Part shown: one piece after another, positions 52,491 through 62,371 of the stretch
Position numbering within the stretch: position 1 is the first letter of the stretch
How the letters are laid out: the number at the start of each line of letters is the position of its first letter
DNA from: Antricoccus suffuscus
GTDB lineage: Bacteria; Actinomycetota; Actinomycetes; Mycobacteriales; Antricoccaceae
DNA: 64,000 nt
Assembly: GCF_003003235.1 (NCBI RefSeq)
Contig: NZ_PVUE01000009.1
Span: 62,001 to 126,000 of the forward strand
Reading direction: 5' to 3'
The notes under the pieces: model-generated
Told to the model about the DNA's origin: nothing
Seen by the model: the letters and a program-made list of their open reading frames with translations, nothing else
The model's database searches: none
Made by a program: the position numbers and the translations under genes

Positions 52491-53021
52491 ATGACAACAC
52501 TCGCGCCGCAACGAACGGTTCGTTCGGCTCGACAGCTCGCCGTACTCGCCATGTACGTGGGACTCGCCCTCTCGGCGGCTGCCGCTGCTGTGGTGATCAT
52601 CGACCAGGCAACAAGCGACACTCTCTGGCGGCACATGATCGCCACCTACTCGGTCGATTACAACCACGTCGAAATGGCTGATAGTAAGTCGATACTTCTG
52701 ACCTATCTGCTCTCGATCGCCGTCATTGGCATCGCCTGCTGGCTATGGATGGCATGGGCGGTGACGAAGGGGAAACGTTGGGCGCGCGCGGTCAGCACAC
52801 TAATCTTCGTCTTAGCCGCGTGCATCGCGTTGTTCAATCTCGTTGGCTCCGAAGACGGCTACGGAAGGCTGCTGCCGACGCTGTATGGGCTCGTCGGCGT
52901 GCTACCTAGCGTGGCCGGTCTGGTGGCGGTCATATTGCTCTGGAGAAGGGGCACTAGCGATGATCACGACCTCCGGATCCGGCCGTCGACCGGCACGTCG
53001 AGAGTAAACGTCGCGCCGTAG
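52491..53021 (+). CDS. Small integral membrane protein, TetR-divergent
   Basis: 176 residues from the ATG at 52491 (GAAGGATG upstream; an ATG at 52482 is possible). Four membrane helices: residues about 18-37, 70-93, 105-122 and 134-155. The order SKSILLTYLLSIAVIGIACWLWMAWAVTKGKRWARAVSTLIF resembles general small DUF-type membrane proteins. No function is recognised. It is probably the target of the divergent TetR. Confidence 0.72.
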   Translation: MTTLAPQRTVRSARQLAVLAMYVGLALSAAAAAVVIIDQATSDTLWRHMIATYSVDYNHVEMADSKSILLTYLLSIAVIGIACWLWMAWAVTKGKRWARAVSTLIFVLAACIALFNLVGSEDGYGRLLPTLYGLVGVLPSVAGLVAVILLWRRGTSDDHDLRIRPSTGTSRVNVAP

Positions 53022-53083
53022 TTCTCCTCGTCACCGAGGATGGTGACCGGCGCGACGGCGTTCACGACGGGACTTCGGTGGCG

Positions 53084-53485
53084 CTATTCGCCGGGGTCGT
53101 CGACGAGATGCACGGCAGCCTCCTCGGCGCTGGCCGCACTGCCGGCCTTGCCTGCGTCGTACGCGACCTCCTGCGCATCGGTGTCCGGGCGCGCACCCTC
53201 GTCGGGTGCGACAAGTCGTCCGGCCCGTGGATCGGAGGTCTCGTCGGCGGCGTCGTCCAGGCTGATGTCCGGTTCCTCTTCGGCGAGGCGTTCGTCGAGC
53301 GTCTCGCCCTCGCGTTCCTCGCGAGCGGTCATGCCATGACGCGCGGCGCTCGGCTCGTAGTCCGGGGGAGAGTACGACGTGTCGTAGGGCTCGTCCTGGT
53401 CGTCACCGGTCAACATATCGACGGCGTCCATATCCTCGACGCCGTCGATGCCATCGGTGTAGCCGCCGGTCTCGGATTCGGTCAT
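53084..53485 (-). CDS. DUF5709 family protein (copy 2)
   Basis: 133 residues from the ATG at 53485, with GGAGTGAG upstream. Parallel to copy 1: DGIDGVEDMDAVDMLTGDDQDEPYDTSYSPPDYEPSAARHGMTAREE and RAGRLVAPDEGARPDTDAQEVAYDAGKAGSAASAEEAAVHLVDDPGE. Shorter at the C-terminus. The two copies are about 1.7 kb apart on the same strand, so a local duplication is likely. Confidence 0.85.
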   Translation of the reverse strand: MTESETGGYTDGIDGVEDMDAVDMLTGDDQDEPYDTSYSPPDYEPSAARHGMTAREEREGETLDERLAEEEPDISLDDAADETSDPRAGRLVAPDEGARPDTDAQEVAYDAGKAGSAASAEEAAVHLVDDPGE

Positions 53486-53786
53486 CAACTCACTCCAGAT
53501 CAGCTCGACGTATCTGCCAGTGCAGACGTTACGCGGGGTGACCTGATGCCGCATGATCCGAGACTTCGGATCCCACGATGTCGCTCCCGCGTCGCGCGTT
53601 TCTCTTCCTTGGCGCGCCACATCGGCCGCGACAACGACGAGGAAGCCGTGACTAGGTGTAGGGCGACTACCGCTCGCGCCGCGCCGACGCGGGTGGGACC
53701 TGCATGACGTGCACGACGGATTGGCAGTTGCCGTCGGAGCGATCAGGCGCAGGCACCATACTTATGGGGTCTGACGAAGGAGACAC

Positions 53787-55898
53787 ATGCAGATCTGGCC
53801 AGGTACCGCCTACCCGCTCGGTGCGACGTACGACGGTTCGGGCACCAACTTTGCGCTCTTCAGCGAAATCGCCGAACGCGTCGAGCTGTGCCTTTTCGAC
53901 TCCGATGGGACCGAGACTCGGGCCGACCTGACCGAGGTAGACGCCCTGGTGTGGCACGCGTTCCTGCCCGACGTGCAGCCCGGTCAACTCTATGGCTACC
54001 GCGTGCACGGGCCCAACGACGCGGCGGCCGGGCATCGCTGCAACCCCGCCAAGCTTCTGCTCGACCCCTACGCGAAGGCCATCCACGGCACATTCGACTG
54101 GGATCAGAGCCTGTTTGGCTACAACTTCGGTGACGAGAACAGCCACAATGAGGACGACTCGGCCGCGCACATGCCGAAGTCCGTGGTCATCAACCCCTTC
54201 TTCGACTGGGGCAATGACCGGCAGGCCAAGCGGCCCTACACCGACACGGTCATTTACGAGGCACACGTCAAGGGCCTCACCCAACGACACCCGGACCTGC
54301 CAGAGCATCTGCGCGGAACGTACGCCGGGGTGGCCCACCCGGTGATCATCGAACACCTGAAATCGGTGGGAGTGACGGCACTCGAGCTGATGCCAGTGCA
54401 CCATTTCGCCAACGACTCGACGCTCGTCGACAAGGGCCTGAGCAACTACTGGGGCTACAACACGATTGGGTTCTTCGCCCCAGATGCGAAGTACAGTTCG
54501 TCCGAAACACCGGGCGGCCAAGTCCAAGAATTCAAGGCGATGGTCCGCGCGTTGCACGCCGCCGATATCGAGGTAATCCTCGACGTGGTCTACAACCACA
54601 CCGCCGAAGGCAGCCATCTTGGGCCGACGCTGAGTTTCCGGGGAATCGACAACGCGGCGTACTACCGGCTCGTCGATGACGACCCGCGGTACTACATGGA
54701 CTACACCGGCACGGGCAACAGCTTCAACAGCCGCAACCCGCACTCGCTGCAGTTGATCATGGACTCGCTGCGCTACTGGGTCACCGAGATGCGGGTCGAC
54801 GGGTTCCGATTCGATCTCGCCGCGACCCTGGCGCGCGAGTTTCACGACGTCGACCGGCTTTCGACGTTCTTCGAGCTCGTCCAGCAAGACCCGGTCATCA
54901 GTCAGGTGAAGCTGATCGCCGAACCGTGGGACGTCGGTCCAGGCGGCTACCAGGTCGGCAACTTTCCACCGTTGTGGACGGAGTGGAACGGCAAATACCG
55001 CGATACCGTGCGTGACTTCTGGCGCGGCGAGCCGTCCACGCTAGGCGAGTTCGCGGCCCGTTTGACCGGCTCGGCCGACCTCTACGAGCGTACGGCGCGG
55101 CGACCGGTCGCCAGCATCAACTTTGTCACGGCGCACGATGGATTCACTCTGCGGGATCTGGTGTCCTACAACGATAAACACAACGAGGCCAACGGCGAGG
55201 ACAACAACGACGGCGAAAGCCACAACCGCTCGTGGAACTGCGGCGCCGAGGGGCCGACGGACGACGAAGGCATCCGAGAGCTACGTCGCAGGCAGCAGCG
55301 CAACTTCATCGCGACGTTAATCCTGTCCCAGGGTGTGCCCATGCTCAGCCACGGCGACGAACTTGGCCGCACTCAACAGGGCAATAACAATGTCTACTGT
55401 CAGGACAACGAGATCTCCTGGATCGACTGGGAGGAAGCCGATACCGAGCTCATCGACTTCACCCGAGCGGTCAGCGCGCTCCGCCGCGATCATCCGACGT
55501 TCCGGCGCCGCAGGTTCTTCGACGGCAAACCGGTACGCCGCAAAGGCGAGGATCCGCTGCCTGACATCGCGTGGCTTCGACCCGACGGTAGTGAGATGAC
55601 CGACGAGGACTGGGACTCCGGATTCGGCAAGTCCATCGGCATGTTCCTCTACGGGCAGGGCATTCAGGGCACCGACATGCGCGGCGAGCCTATCGTCGAC
55701 GACTCCTTTCTGATCTGTTTCTCGGCTCACTATGAAGAGATCGATTTCCACTTGCCCGGCGACGCGGACGAAGTATCGTGGCGGGTCGTGCTCGACACGA
55801 GTACGGCGGCGCAGCCCGAGGATGCCCAACCGATGCCCGGCGGCGGCACGTTCGCCCTCGGTCCGCGGGCACTCGTCGTGCTGCAGCGCAACGACTAG
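53787..55898 (+). CDS. glgX: Glycogen debranching enzyme
   Basis: 703 residues from the ATG at 53787 (GAAGGAGA upstream). N-terminal CBM48-like domain (about 1-120), then a GH13 catalytic barrel with DVVYNHTAEGSHLGPT, the nucleophile Asp in MRVDGFRFDLAATLAR, the acid/base Glu in LIAEPWDVGPGGYQVG, and the stabiliser Asp in FVTAHDGFTLRDLVSYNDKHNEANGE. The C-terminal beta domain closes at residue 703. It hydrolyses alpha-1,6 branches of glycogen to release linear maltodextrins, the substrate of TreY. First gene of glgX-treY-treZ; treY follows after 39 bp. Confidence 0.96.
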   Translation: MQIWPGTAYPLGATYDGSGTNFALFSEIAERVELCLFDSDGTETRADLTEVDALVWHAFLPDVQPGQLYGYRVHGPNDAAAGHRCNPAKLLLDPYAKAIHGTFDWDQSLFGYNFGDENSHNEDDSAAHMPKSVVINPFFDWGNDRQAKRPYTDTVIYEAHVKGLTQRHPDLPEHLRGTYAGVAHPVIIEHLKSVGVTALELMPVHHFANDSTLVDKGLSNYWGYNTIGFFAPDAKYSSSETPGGQVQEFKAMVRALHAADIEVILDVVYNHTAEGSHLGPTLSFRGIDNAAYYRLVDDDPRYYMDYTGTGNSFNSRNPHSLQLIMDSLRYWVTEMRVDGFRFDLAATLAREFHDVDRLSTFFELVQQDPVISQVKLIAEPWDVGPGGYQVGNFPPLWTEWNGKYRDTVRDFWRGEPSTLGEFAARLTGSADLYERTARRPVASINFVTAHDGFTLRDLVSYNDKHNEANGEDNNDGESHNRSWNCGAEGPTDDEGIRELRRRQQRNFIATLILSQGVPMLSHGDELGRTQQGNNNVYCQDNEISWIDWEEADTELIDFTRAVSALRRDHPTFRRRRFFDGKPVRRKGEDPLPDIAWLRPDGSEMTDEDWDSGFGKSIGMFLYGQGIQGTDMRGEPIVDDSFLICFSAHYEEIDFHLPGDADEVSWRVVLDTSTAAQPEDAQPMPGGGTFALGPRALVVLQRND

Positions 55899-55937
55899 GG
55901 TGGCGGCGAAATTGGCCGGCGCAGGGAAAGGTAGTTG

Positions 55938-58274
55938 ATGAGCACCGAGACCCGTCAGAGCAACGCACCGACCTCGACGTACCGGCTTCAGATCACCTCG
56001 GAACTCACGTTGCAGAGGGCCGCGCGGCTCGTCGGCTATCTGCGCGAGCTCGGGGTCGGCGCGATCTACGTTTCGCCGCTACTGAAGGCGACCGACGGGT
56101 CGATGCACGGGTACGACGTTGTCGACCACTCCCAAATCGACCCATCTCGAGGCGGCCCCGATGGGTTCGCCGAGCTTGCGAAGGCCAGCGCTGATGCCGG
56201 ACTTGCCCTAGTCGTTGACATCGTGCCCAATCACATGGGTGTCGCGGATGCCGCCCAAAACGGTGTGTGGTGGGAGTTTCTGCGCATGGGCCGCGAGTCA
56301 CCGGCCGCCCGGTGGTACGACGTGGACTACGAAGTCGCCGACGGCAAGGTGTTGCTGCCTGTGCTCGGTGACGGGTTCGACCTGGACCGGCAGCTGCGGT
56401 TGTACGTCGATAACAGCTCGGATGAGCCGCGTTACGAGCTGCACTACTACCAACACCGTTTCCCGGTGGCGCCCGGCACCTACACCGAGGGCGACACGGC
56501 GCGACGGGTGCACGAACGTCAGCACTATCGACTGGTCAACTACCGGCGCGCAGATACCGACCAGAACTACCGGCGGTTCTTTGCCGTCACGACACTGGCG
56601 GGTCTGCGCGTGGAGGACCCGTCGGTCTTCGATGCCACCCACGCTGAGATTCTGCGGTGGCTCCGCGACTATGGCGTCACGGGGATCCGGGTCGATCATC
56701 CGGACGGGCTCACCGACCCCGGCGACTACCTCGAGACGCTCGCCGCCCAAGCGCGGGGGGCGTGGATCACGGTCGAGAAGATCACCGAACCCGGCGAACA
56801 CCTGCCGTCCTCCTGGCCGGTGGCCGGCACGACGGGCTACGACGTGCTCGCGGAGGTCAATACGCTTCTGTATGACGAGGATGCGTCAGAGAAGATGACT
56901 CGGATCTATCGAGACGTCACCGCTGACGAGAGGGACTGGGAGCAACACATCGCCGAAGGCAAGCGCCTCATCGCGACGACTATCCTCCAGGCGGAGATCC
57001 ACCGCGTCGCGCGAGCCGTGCCCGGCGTCGAGTACGCCGTCGACGCGCTGACCGAGCTCGCCGTGGCGTTCGACGTCTACCGGTCCTACCTGCCACTCGG
57101 CCGAGAGCGTCTGGCGCGGGCGGCGCGGGTCGCCGCCGTACGCCGACCCGAACTGGCGCAGGCAATCGAGGCGTTGCAGCCGTGGCTGAGCGATCCGCAG
57201 ACCGAGGCGTGCGCCCGGTTCCAGCAGGCGACCGGCGCGATCATGGCAAAGGGCGTCGAGGACACGGCGTACTACCGCTACAGCAGGGCGATCGGGCTCA
57301 ACGAGGTCGGCGGCAACCCGGGCACCTTCGGCCTCAGCCTTGACGATTTTCATGCGGCACAACGCGAGCGGCTGCAGCGGGCGCCGTACAGCATGACGAC
57401 GCTCTCGACGCACGACACCAAACGCGGCGAGGACGTTCGCGCGCGGCTCGCCGTCATCCCCGAGCTGGGGGACTCGTGGGCCGAGGTCGCGAGCCGTCTC
57501 GCCGCACTCGTCCCGATCCCGAACCGAGCGTTCGGATACCTTCTATGGCAGACGTTCGCGGCGACGGGGCTGATCGAACGGGACCGGATGCACGCGTACG
57601 CCGAAAAGGCAATGCGTGAGGCTGCCGACGGCACCGGTTGGATCGATCCCGACGCGGACTTCGAACGCGCGGTCCACGCGGCGGTTGACGCGGCGTACGA
57701 CGACCCGACGGTCCGCGCGATCATTGAGGATTTCGCCGCGCGGCTGGTGCCGTACGGTTTGTCGAACTCGCTGAGCCAAAAGCTGATTCAGCTTACGATT
57801 CCTGGCGTGCCGGACGTCTATCAAGGAAGCGAGCTCGGCGAGGATTCGCTGGTAGACCCTGACAATCGTCGTCCTGTCGACTTCGAGGCGCACGCTGAAG
57901 CGCTGCGCGCCGTGTCGTCCGGGGGAGCGCTACCCACGCTCGACGAATCCGGCCTGGTCAAGATTTGGGTTACCAGCCGTGCGTTGCGCGCCCGCCGCGA
58001 CTTGCCAAACCTCTTCCACACCTATCGACCGATGTACGCCGACGGCCCCGGCCGCGACCATCTAGTCGCGTTTGACCGCGGTGGGGCGATCACCGTCGCG
58101 ACCCGGCTTCCGGTTGCGCTCGGAGACAAGTGGGCGTCCAGCACTCTGACATTGCCTGCCGCGCAGTACATCGACGCCATGACCGGATTGCGATACGAGG
58201 GGACGATACGGGTCGCCGACCTGCTCGATCGTTATCCCGTGGCGCTGCTGCTGCGCCGCGAAGGCGGTGCGTGA
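55938..58274 (+). CDS. treY: Malto-oligosyltrehalose synthase
   Basis: 778 residues. TreY signatures: STYRLQITSELTLQRAARLVGYLRELGVGAIYVSPLLKATDGSMHGYDVVDHSQIDPSRGG, the catalytic Asp in GIRVDHPDGLTDPGDYL, and MAKGVEDTAYYRYSRAIGLNEVGGNPGTFG. It converts the reducing-end glucose unit of a maltodextrin to a trehalose-type linkage. ATG at 55938 is preceded by GGGAAAGG; a TTG at 55935 is an alternative start. Its TGA shares an A with the treZ ATG (overlap at 58274). Confidence 0.96.
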   Translation: MSTETRQSNAPTSTYRLQITSELTLQRAARLVGYLRELGVGAIYVSPLLKATDGSMHGYDVVDHSQIDPSRGGPDGFAELAKASADAGLALVVDIVPNHMGVADAAQNGVWWEFLRMGRESPAARWYDVDYEVADGKVLLPVLGDGFDLDRQLRLYVDNSSDEPRYELHYYQHRFPVAPGTYTEGDTARRVHERQHYRLVNYRRADTDQNYRRFFAVTTLAGLRVEDPSVFDATHAEILRWLRDYGVTGIRVDHPDGLTDPGDYLETLAAQARGAWITVEKITEPGEHLPSSWPVAGTTGYDVLAEVNTLLYDEDASEKMTRIYRDVTADERDWEQHIAEGKRLIATTILQAEIHRVARAVPGVEYAVDALTELAVAFDVYRSYLPLGRERLARAARVAAVRRPELAQAIEALQPWLSDPQTEACARFQQATGAIMAKGVEDTAYYRYSRAIGLNEVGGNPGTFGLSLDDFHAAQRERLQRAPYSMTTLSTHDTKRGEDVRARLAVIPELGDSWAEVASRLAALVPIPNRAFGYLLWQTFAATGLIERDRMHAYAEKAMREAADGTGWIDPDADFERAVHAAVDAAYDDPTVRAIIEDFAARLVPYGLSNSLSQKLIQLTIPGVPDVYQGSELGEDSLVDPDNRRPVDFEAHAEALRAVSSGGALPTLDESGLVKIWVTSRALRARRDLPNLFHTYRPMYADGPGRDHLVAFDRGGAITVATRLPVALGDKWASSTLTLPAAQYIDAMTGLRYEGTIRVADLLDRYPVALLLRREGGA

Positions 58275-60007
58275 TGGGGCAGGTCGCGGTGTGGGCGCCA
58301 TTGGCGAGCGTCGTCCGACTCCAGATTGGTGACGATTCGCGCGTCGTACCAATGGATCCGGGCGCCGGCGGTTGGTGGTCGCTCGTGGACGGTGCGCTCG
58401 TCCCCGGCGCCGACTATGGCTTCCTGCTCGACGATGACCCGACGTGCCTGCCGGATCCGCGTAGCCGCTGGCAACCAGACGGCGTGCACGGCCCGAGCCG
58501 GATCTACCCTGACGACTTCGCATGGTCGGACGCATCGTGGCCCGGGCGCGACCTGACCGGCGCGGTCATCTATGAGCTGCACATCGGCACGTTCACCGCG
58601 GGCGCCACGCTGGACTCGGCGATCGAGCGGCTGGACTACCTCGTCGATCTCGGCATTACGCACGTAGAACTGCTGCCGCTCAACGCTTTTAACGGTGTAT
58701 GGAATTGGGGCTACGACGGTGTCGACTGGTACGCCGTGCATGCGCCGTACGGCGGCCCGGACGCGCTGAAACGGTTCGTCGACGCGGCACACGCGCGCGG
58801 GCTGGCCGTGGTGCTCGATGTCGTCTACAACCACCTTGGCCCGAGCGGCAACTACCTGCCGCGGTTCGGCCCATATTTGAAGTCTGGGCGCAACACGTGG
58901 GGCGATTTGATCAACCTCGACGGGGAGGGCAGCGCTGAGGTGCGCCGCTACATCCTCGACAACGCGCTGATGTGGCTCGGCGAGTTCCACATCGACGGGC
59001 TGCGCCTGGATGCCGTACACGCGCTCGTCGACGAGTCTCCTACGCACATTCTCAAGCAGTTGGCGCTGGACGTCGCCGACCTCGAGAAGCAGGTGGGCCG
59101 GCCGTTGTCGCTGATCGCCGAGTCCGATCTCAACGACCCGAAGCTGATCACGCCGGACGACGAGGGCGGCTTCGGCCTCACCGGCCAGTGGGACGACGAC
59201 GTCCATCATGCGCTGCACGCCCTGTTGACCGGCGAACGTCGCGGCTACTACGCCGATTTCGGATCGTTGGCCTGTCTGGCGAAGGTCTCGACTCGCGCGT
59301 TCTTCCACGACGGCACATACTCAAGCTTCCGCGGGCGTAACCACGGCTTCCCCGTCGACCGAGAACGCACTCCTGGCTGGCGCTTCGTGACGTTCCTGCA
59401 GGACCACGACCAGGTCGGCAACCGCGCGGCCGGCGACCGGCTCAGCGCGCTCACGACACCTGCGCTGCTGCGAGTGGGCGCGATGCTGCTGCTGACGTCG
59501 CCGTACACGCCGATGCTGTGGATGGGGGAGGAGTGGGCCGCGTCGACGCCGTGGCCGTTCTTCACCTCGCACCCCGAGCCGGACCTTGCGAAGGCCGTGA
59601 GCGCGGGCCGGCTGGCCGAGTTTTCCGGATATGGCTGGGATCCGACGACGATGCCCGACCCGCAAGACCCGGCGACCTACCGCAGCGCCGTACTGCGCTG
59701 GGACGAGTTGACGGCGCCCGCGCACGCCTCGCTCCTGGACTTCTACCGATCGCTTATCGCGCTGCGCGCGGCCACGCCGGACCTGTCCGACCCGCGCCTG
59801 GACCGCACGCAAGTGGAGTACGACGAGGACTCTCGTTGGGTCGTGATCCATCGAGGCGGGCACCGTGTCGTAGCCAATCTCGCGGACAATCCGCAGTCCG
59901 TGTCGCTCCCGGGCGCGGTCGAGATCGTGCTCGCCACCGCGGACGGCGTACTGCTCGGCGATGATGCGCTCACGTTGCCGTCGCAGTCCGCGGCGATCGT
60001 GCGATAA
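58274..60007 (+). CDS. treZ: Malto-oligosyltrehalose trehalohydrolase
   Basis: 577 residues, overlapping treY by one base. Small CBM48-like N-domain, then a GH13 barrel: IYELHIGTFTAGATLDSAIERLDYLVDLGITHVELLPLNAFNGVWNWGYDGVDWYAVHAPYGG, nucleophile Asp in FHIDGLRLDAVHALVDES, acid/base Glu in LIAESDLNDPKL and third Asp in LQDHDQVGNRA. It releases free trehalose from the TreY product. Together the three genes make trehalose from glycogen, for osmo- or desiccation protection. Confidence 0.96.
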   Translation: MGQVAVWAPLASVVRLQIGDDSRVVPMDPGAGGWWSLVDGALVPGADYGFLLDDDPTCLPDPRSRWQPDGVHGPSRIYPDDFAWSDASWPGRDLTGAVIYELHIGTFTAGATLDSAIERLDYLVDLGITHVELLPLNAFNGVWNWGYDGVDWYAVHAPYGGPDALKRFVDAAHARGLAVVLDVVYNHLGPSGNYLPRFGPYLKSGRNTWGDLINLDGEGSAEVRRYILDNALMWLGEFHIDGLRLDAVHALVDESPTHILKQLALDVADLEKQVGRPLSLIAESDLNDPKLITPDDEGGFGLTGQWDDDVHHALHALLTGERRGYYADFGSLACLAKVSTRAFFHDGTYSSFRGRNHGFPVDRERTPGWRFVTFLQDHDQVGNRAAGDRLSALTTPALLRVGAMLLLTSPYTPMLWMGEEWAASTPWPFFTSHPEPDLAKAVSAGRLAEFSGYGWDPTTMPDPQDPATYRSAVLRWDELTAPAHASLLDFYRSLIALRAATPDLSDPRLDRTQVEYDEDSRWVVIHRGGHRVVANLADNPQSVSLPGAVEIVLATADGVLLGDDALTLPSQSAAIVR

Positions 60008-60509
60008 CGGCTGACCGCCGGTCCGACCAGCTCTTATCGAGCAGGCGACGCCAGAGCGGAGTGGCCGCGAAGGCCGTCCCGCCGAGAGCCACCGTGGCGA
60101 TGCCGAGGTCGACAGAGATACGGCCCTGCTTTGCCCAGTAGACGTCCTTCAGGTCCAGCAGGAGGGCGAACTCGTCGACGATGAGCGCGAGTCCGAACCC
60201 ATAAGCGAGCGCGACCATCGGATGGTGCCGCCGCTGCTCTTTGCCTGCGACTTCTAGCGCTCCGACGCCGGCCAGTGAAGCGATGCCCCACATGTAGTGG
60301 TGCAGATGTTCACCACCAACGCTCAGGTTCTTGAACGGTCCCTTGCCGGCGTGTATGGCGTGGGTGATCGCGCGTACGGCCGCGAACGAACCGGTGAAGC
60401 CGGCCCACGACACCAGAATCGACCGCTCCCGCCTGCCCATGTCCTCCCGGTATGCCGCGGCGATCCGTCGCAACGCGCTTGGGTGCAACGGTGTCTGCAA
60501 GGTCGCCAT
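59970..60509 (-). CDS. Integral membrane protein with GGEHLHHYMWG motif
   Basis: 179 residues from the ATG at 60509. About four membrane helices (roughly residues 32-52, 65-88, 105-125 and 133-155). The conserved-looking motif VGGEHLHHYMWGI contains three His that may bind metal or heme. I do not recognise the family. The 3' end overlaps treZ by 38 bp in convergent orientation. Confidence 0.72.
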   Translation of the reverse strand: MATLQTPLHPSALRRIAAAYREDMGRRERSILVSWAGFTGSFAAVRAITHAIHAGKGPFKNLSVGGEHLHHYMWGIASLAGVGALEVAGKEQRRHHPMVALAYGFGLALIVDEFALLLDLKDVYWAKQGRISVDLGIATVALGGTAFAATPLWRRLLDKSWSDRRSAVIARSPRTATAT

Positions 60510-60635
60510 GCACTTACTGTAGGGCCGGGGTCGCGCGATCGGCAATCGGCAGCCGGCCGTCCGCAGCGATCGTGGCTGATTTGATCTCGCGCGTAGAGAA
60601 AGGGACTCTATAGCGCCCTTTGTCTACACACGAGA

Positions 60636-62198
60636 CTAGCGTGCGCCGGATTCGCTGGCCCGCAGCGCCTTTTTCTCGATCTTCCCGACCGACGTCTTGG
60701 GCAAGGAATCGACGAACTCCACCAGGGTCGGCACCTTGAATGGTGCCAGACGGCTCCCGCAGTGCTCGATGATCTGGTCTGCGGTCAACTCGACGCCGCC
60801 CCCGATAACGACGAAGGCCTTGACGGCCTCGTCCCGGATCGGGTCCGGCACGCCGATAACGGCGGCTTCCAGTATGTGATCGTGGAGTAGAAGCGCGGCC
60901 TCGACTTCGCTCGCTGAAATGTTTTCGCCGGCCCGCTTGATGACGTCCTTCTGGCGGTCGAAAAAGTAGACGTAGCCTTTCTCGTCGACGTACCCGTTGT
61001 CGCCGGAATAGAACCAGCCGTCCCGGATCGCCTGCGCGGTCGCCTCGGGGTCCTTGAAGTAGCCCTTCATGATCGTCCGGCCGGGGATGCCCGAGACGAT
61101 GATCTCGCCAACGTCGCCAGTGGGGACGTCCTCACCGTCCGCATCGACGATCCTGACTTGCCGGTCGTACGCCGGAAGCCCGATCGACGGCCATCTTTTC
61201 TCGCCGAAGACCGGTGCGATGGTCACGACGGTCATGGTCTCGCTGAGTCCGTATCCGTTGACGAGCTCGAGGCCGAATCGCCGCTCGAACTCCGCCTTCT
61301 CCGAGTCCAGCACGTTGATGGCGTAGAAGTTGCGGCGTACGGCGTGGTCCCGGTCGGTCTGCGCCGCCGGTTGCGCGAGCAGCGTGCGTACCTGCATCGC
61401 GACCAGGCTTACCGCCGTTGCCTCGTGCCGGCGGATCTGGTCCCAAAACTTGCTCGCCCTGTATTCCTCCAACAGCACGCAGGTAGCGCCGACGGTAAGG
61501 GCCGCGAGCACGGTCAGCGACTGCGCGTTGACGTGGAACGCCGGAAGCGCGGTAAGCACCCGGTCCGAGTCACTCACCGCGGTGCATCGGGAGGCTCGCT
61601 CGCCGGAGTGCAGGCAGTTGGCGTGCGTCAGCATGACGGCCTTCGGCTGTGACGTCGTGCCGGACGTGAAGATCATCTGCATGACGTCCTCGCTTCCGAC
61701 TGCGACATCCGCCGCTGGCTGATGGACCGCCACCATCTCGTCGTACGACGTCCAGCCTTCCGGCGCCGCGCCTGGCATGCGCGCCAAAATCCGGTGTCGC
61801 ACGCCGTCGGCAGACTCCAGCGCGTCGTCGATCACCTGGCGGTACGGCGGCGAGCACACCACCGCGACGGCATCGGACAGGTCGAGGATGTGCCGCATCT
61901 CGGGGGCGGTGTTTGCGGTGTTCGATGGGACCGCGATAGCGCCGATCCAGCCGATGCCGAACCAGGCGAAGAGGAACTCCGGACAGTTCGGGAGCTGGAT
62001 GACTACAGCGTCGCCCTTGGCGATGCCCAGCGACGCGAAGCCGGCCGCCGCGCTCTGCACATGAATGAGAAACTCGGCGTAGGTGTATTCGAGGACGTTT
62101 CCCGCCTGGTCCTCGAACACGAGGTACGTCTTGTCCGGATAGCGATTCGCGCGCTCAGTGAGGAGATCTCGCAGGTTGCGTTCACCGATCAGATCCAT
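60636..62198 (-). CDS. Acyl-CoA ligase (CaiC/FadD-like)
   Basis: 520 residues from the ATG at 62198 (AAGGAG upstream). ANL superfamily: AMP-binding motif FTSGTTSQPKAVMLTHAN, NGYGLSETMTVVTIAPVFGE, GWFYSGDNGYVDEKGYVYFFDRQKDVIKRAGENIS and C-terminal catalytic Lys region LPKTSVGKIEKKALR. It resembles crotonobetaine/carnitine-CoA ligase CaiC and related medium or aromatic acid ligases. It activates a carboxylate with ATP and CoA. Stands alone; no partner operon. Confidence 0.92.
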   Translation of the reverse strand: MDLIGERNLRDLLTERANRYPDKTYLVFEDQAGNVLEYTYAEFLIHVQSAAAGFASLGIAKGDAVVIQLPNCPEFLFAWFGIGWIGAIAVPSNTANTAPEMRHILDLSDAVAVVCSPPYRQVIDDALESADGVRHRILARMPGAAPEGWTSYDEMVAVHQPAADVAVGSEDVMQMIFTSGTTSQPKAVMLTHANCLHSGERASRCTAVSDSDRVLTALPAFHVNAQSLTVLAALTVGATCVLLEEYRASKFWDQIRRHEATAVSLVAMQVRTLLAQPAAQTDRDHAVRRNFYAINVLDSEKAEFERRFGLELVNGYGLSETMTVVTIAPVFGEKRWPSIGLPAYDRQVRIVDADGEDVPTGDVGEIIVSGIPGRTIMKGYFKDPEATAQAIRDGWFYSGDNGYVDEKGYVYFFDRQKDVIKRAGENISASEVEAALLLHDHILEAAVIGVPDPIRDEAVKAFVVIGGGVELTADQIIEHCGSRLAPFKVPTLVEFVDSLPKTSVGKIEKKALRASESGAR

Positions 62199-62371
62199 CG
62201 TGCTGCACTCCTTAGCCCGTGAACAGGTCTCGGCCCCAGTCTGCCCCATGGCTCGGGTCATCGAGGTGAGCGAAGGCCCGGGTATTGCGCGCTTGTGACG
62301 TGATTGCTCGCCACGTGCTTCGGTCGCTGGCGGGTGTCACGACCACCTCAACTGCTGGATTAAGCCACTAC

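Noticed and set aside
53667-54887. 406-codon ORF antisense to glgX
   Set aside because: Lies opposite a clearly identified GH13 gene; no recognisable domain.
58232-59308. 358-codon ORF antisense to treZ
   Set aside because: Shadow of treZ; no recognisable domain.
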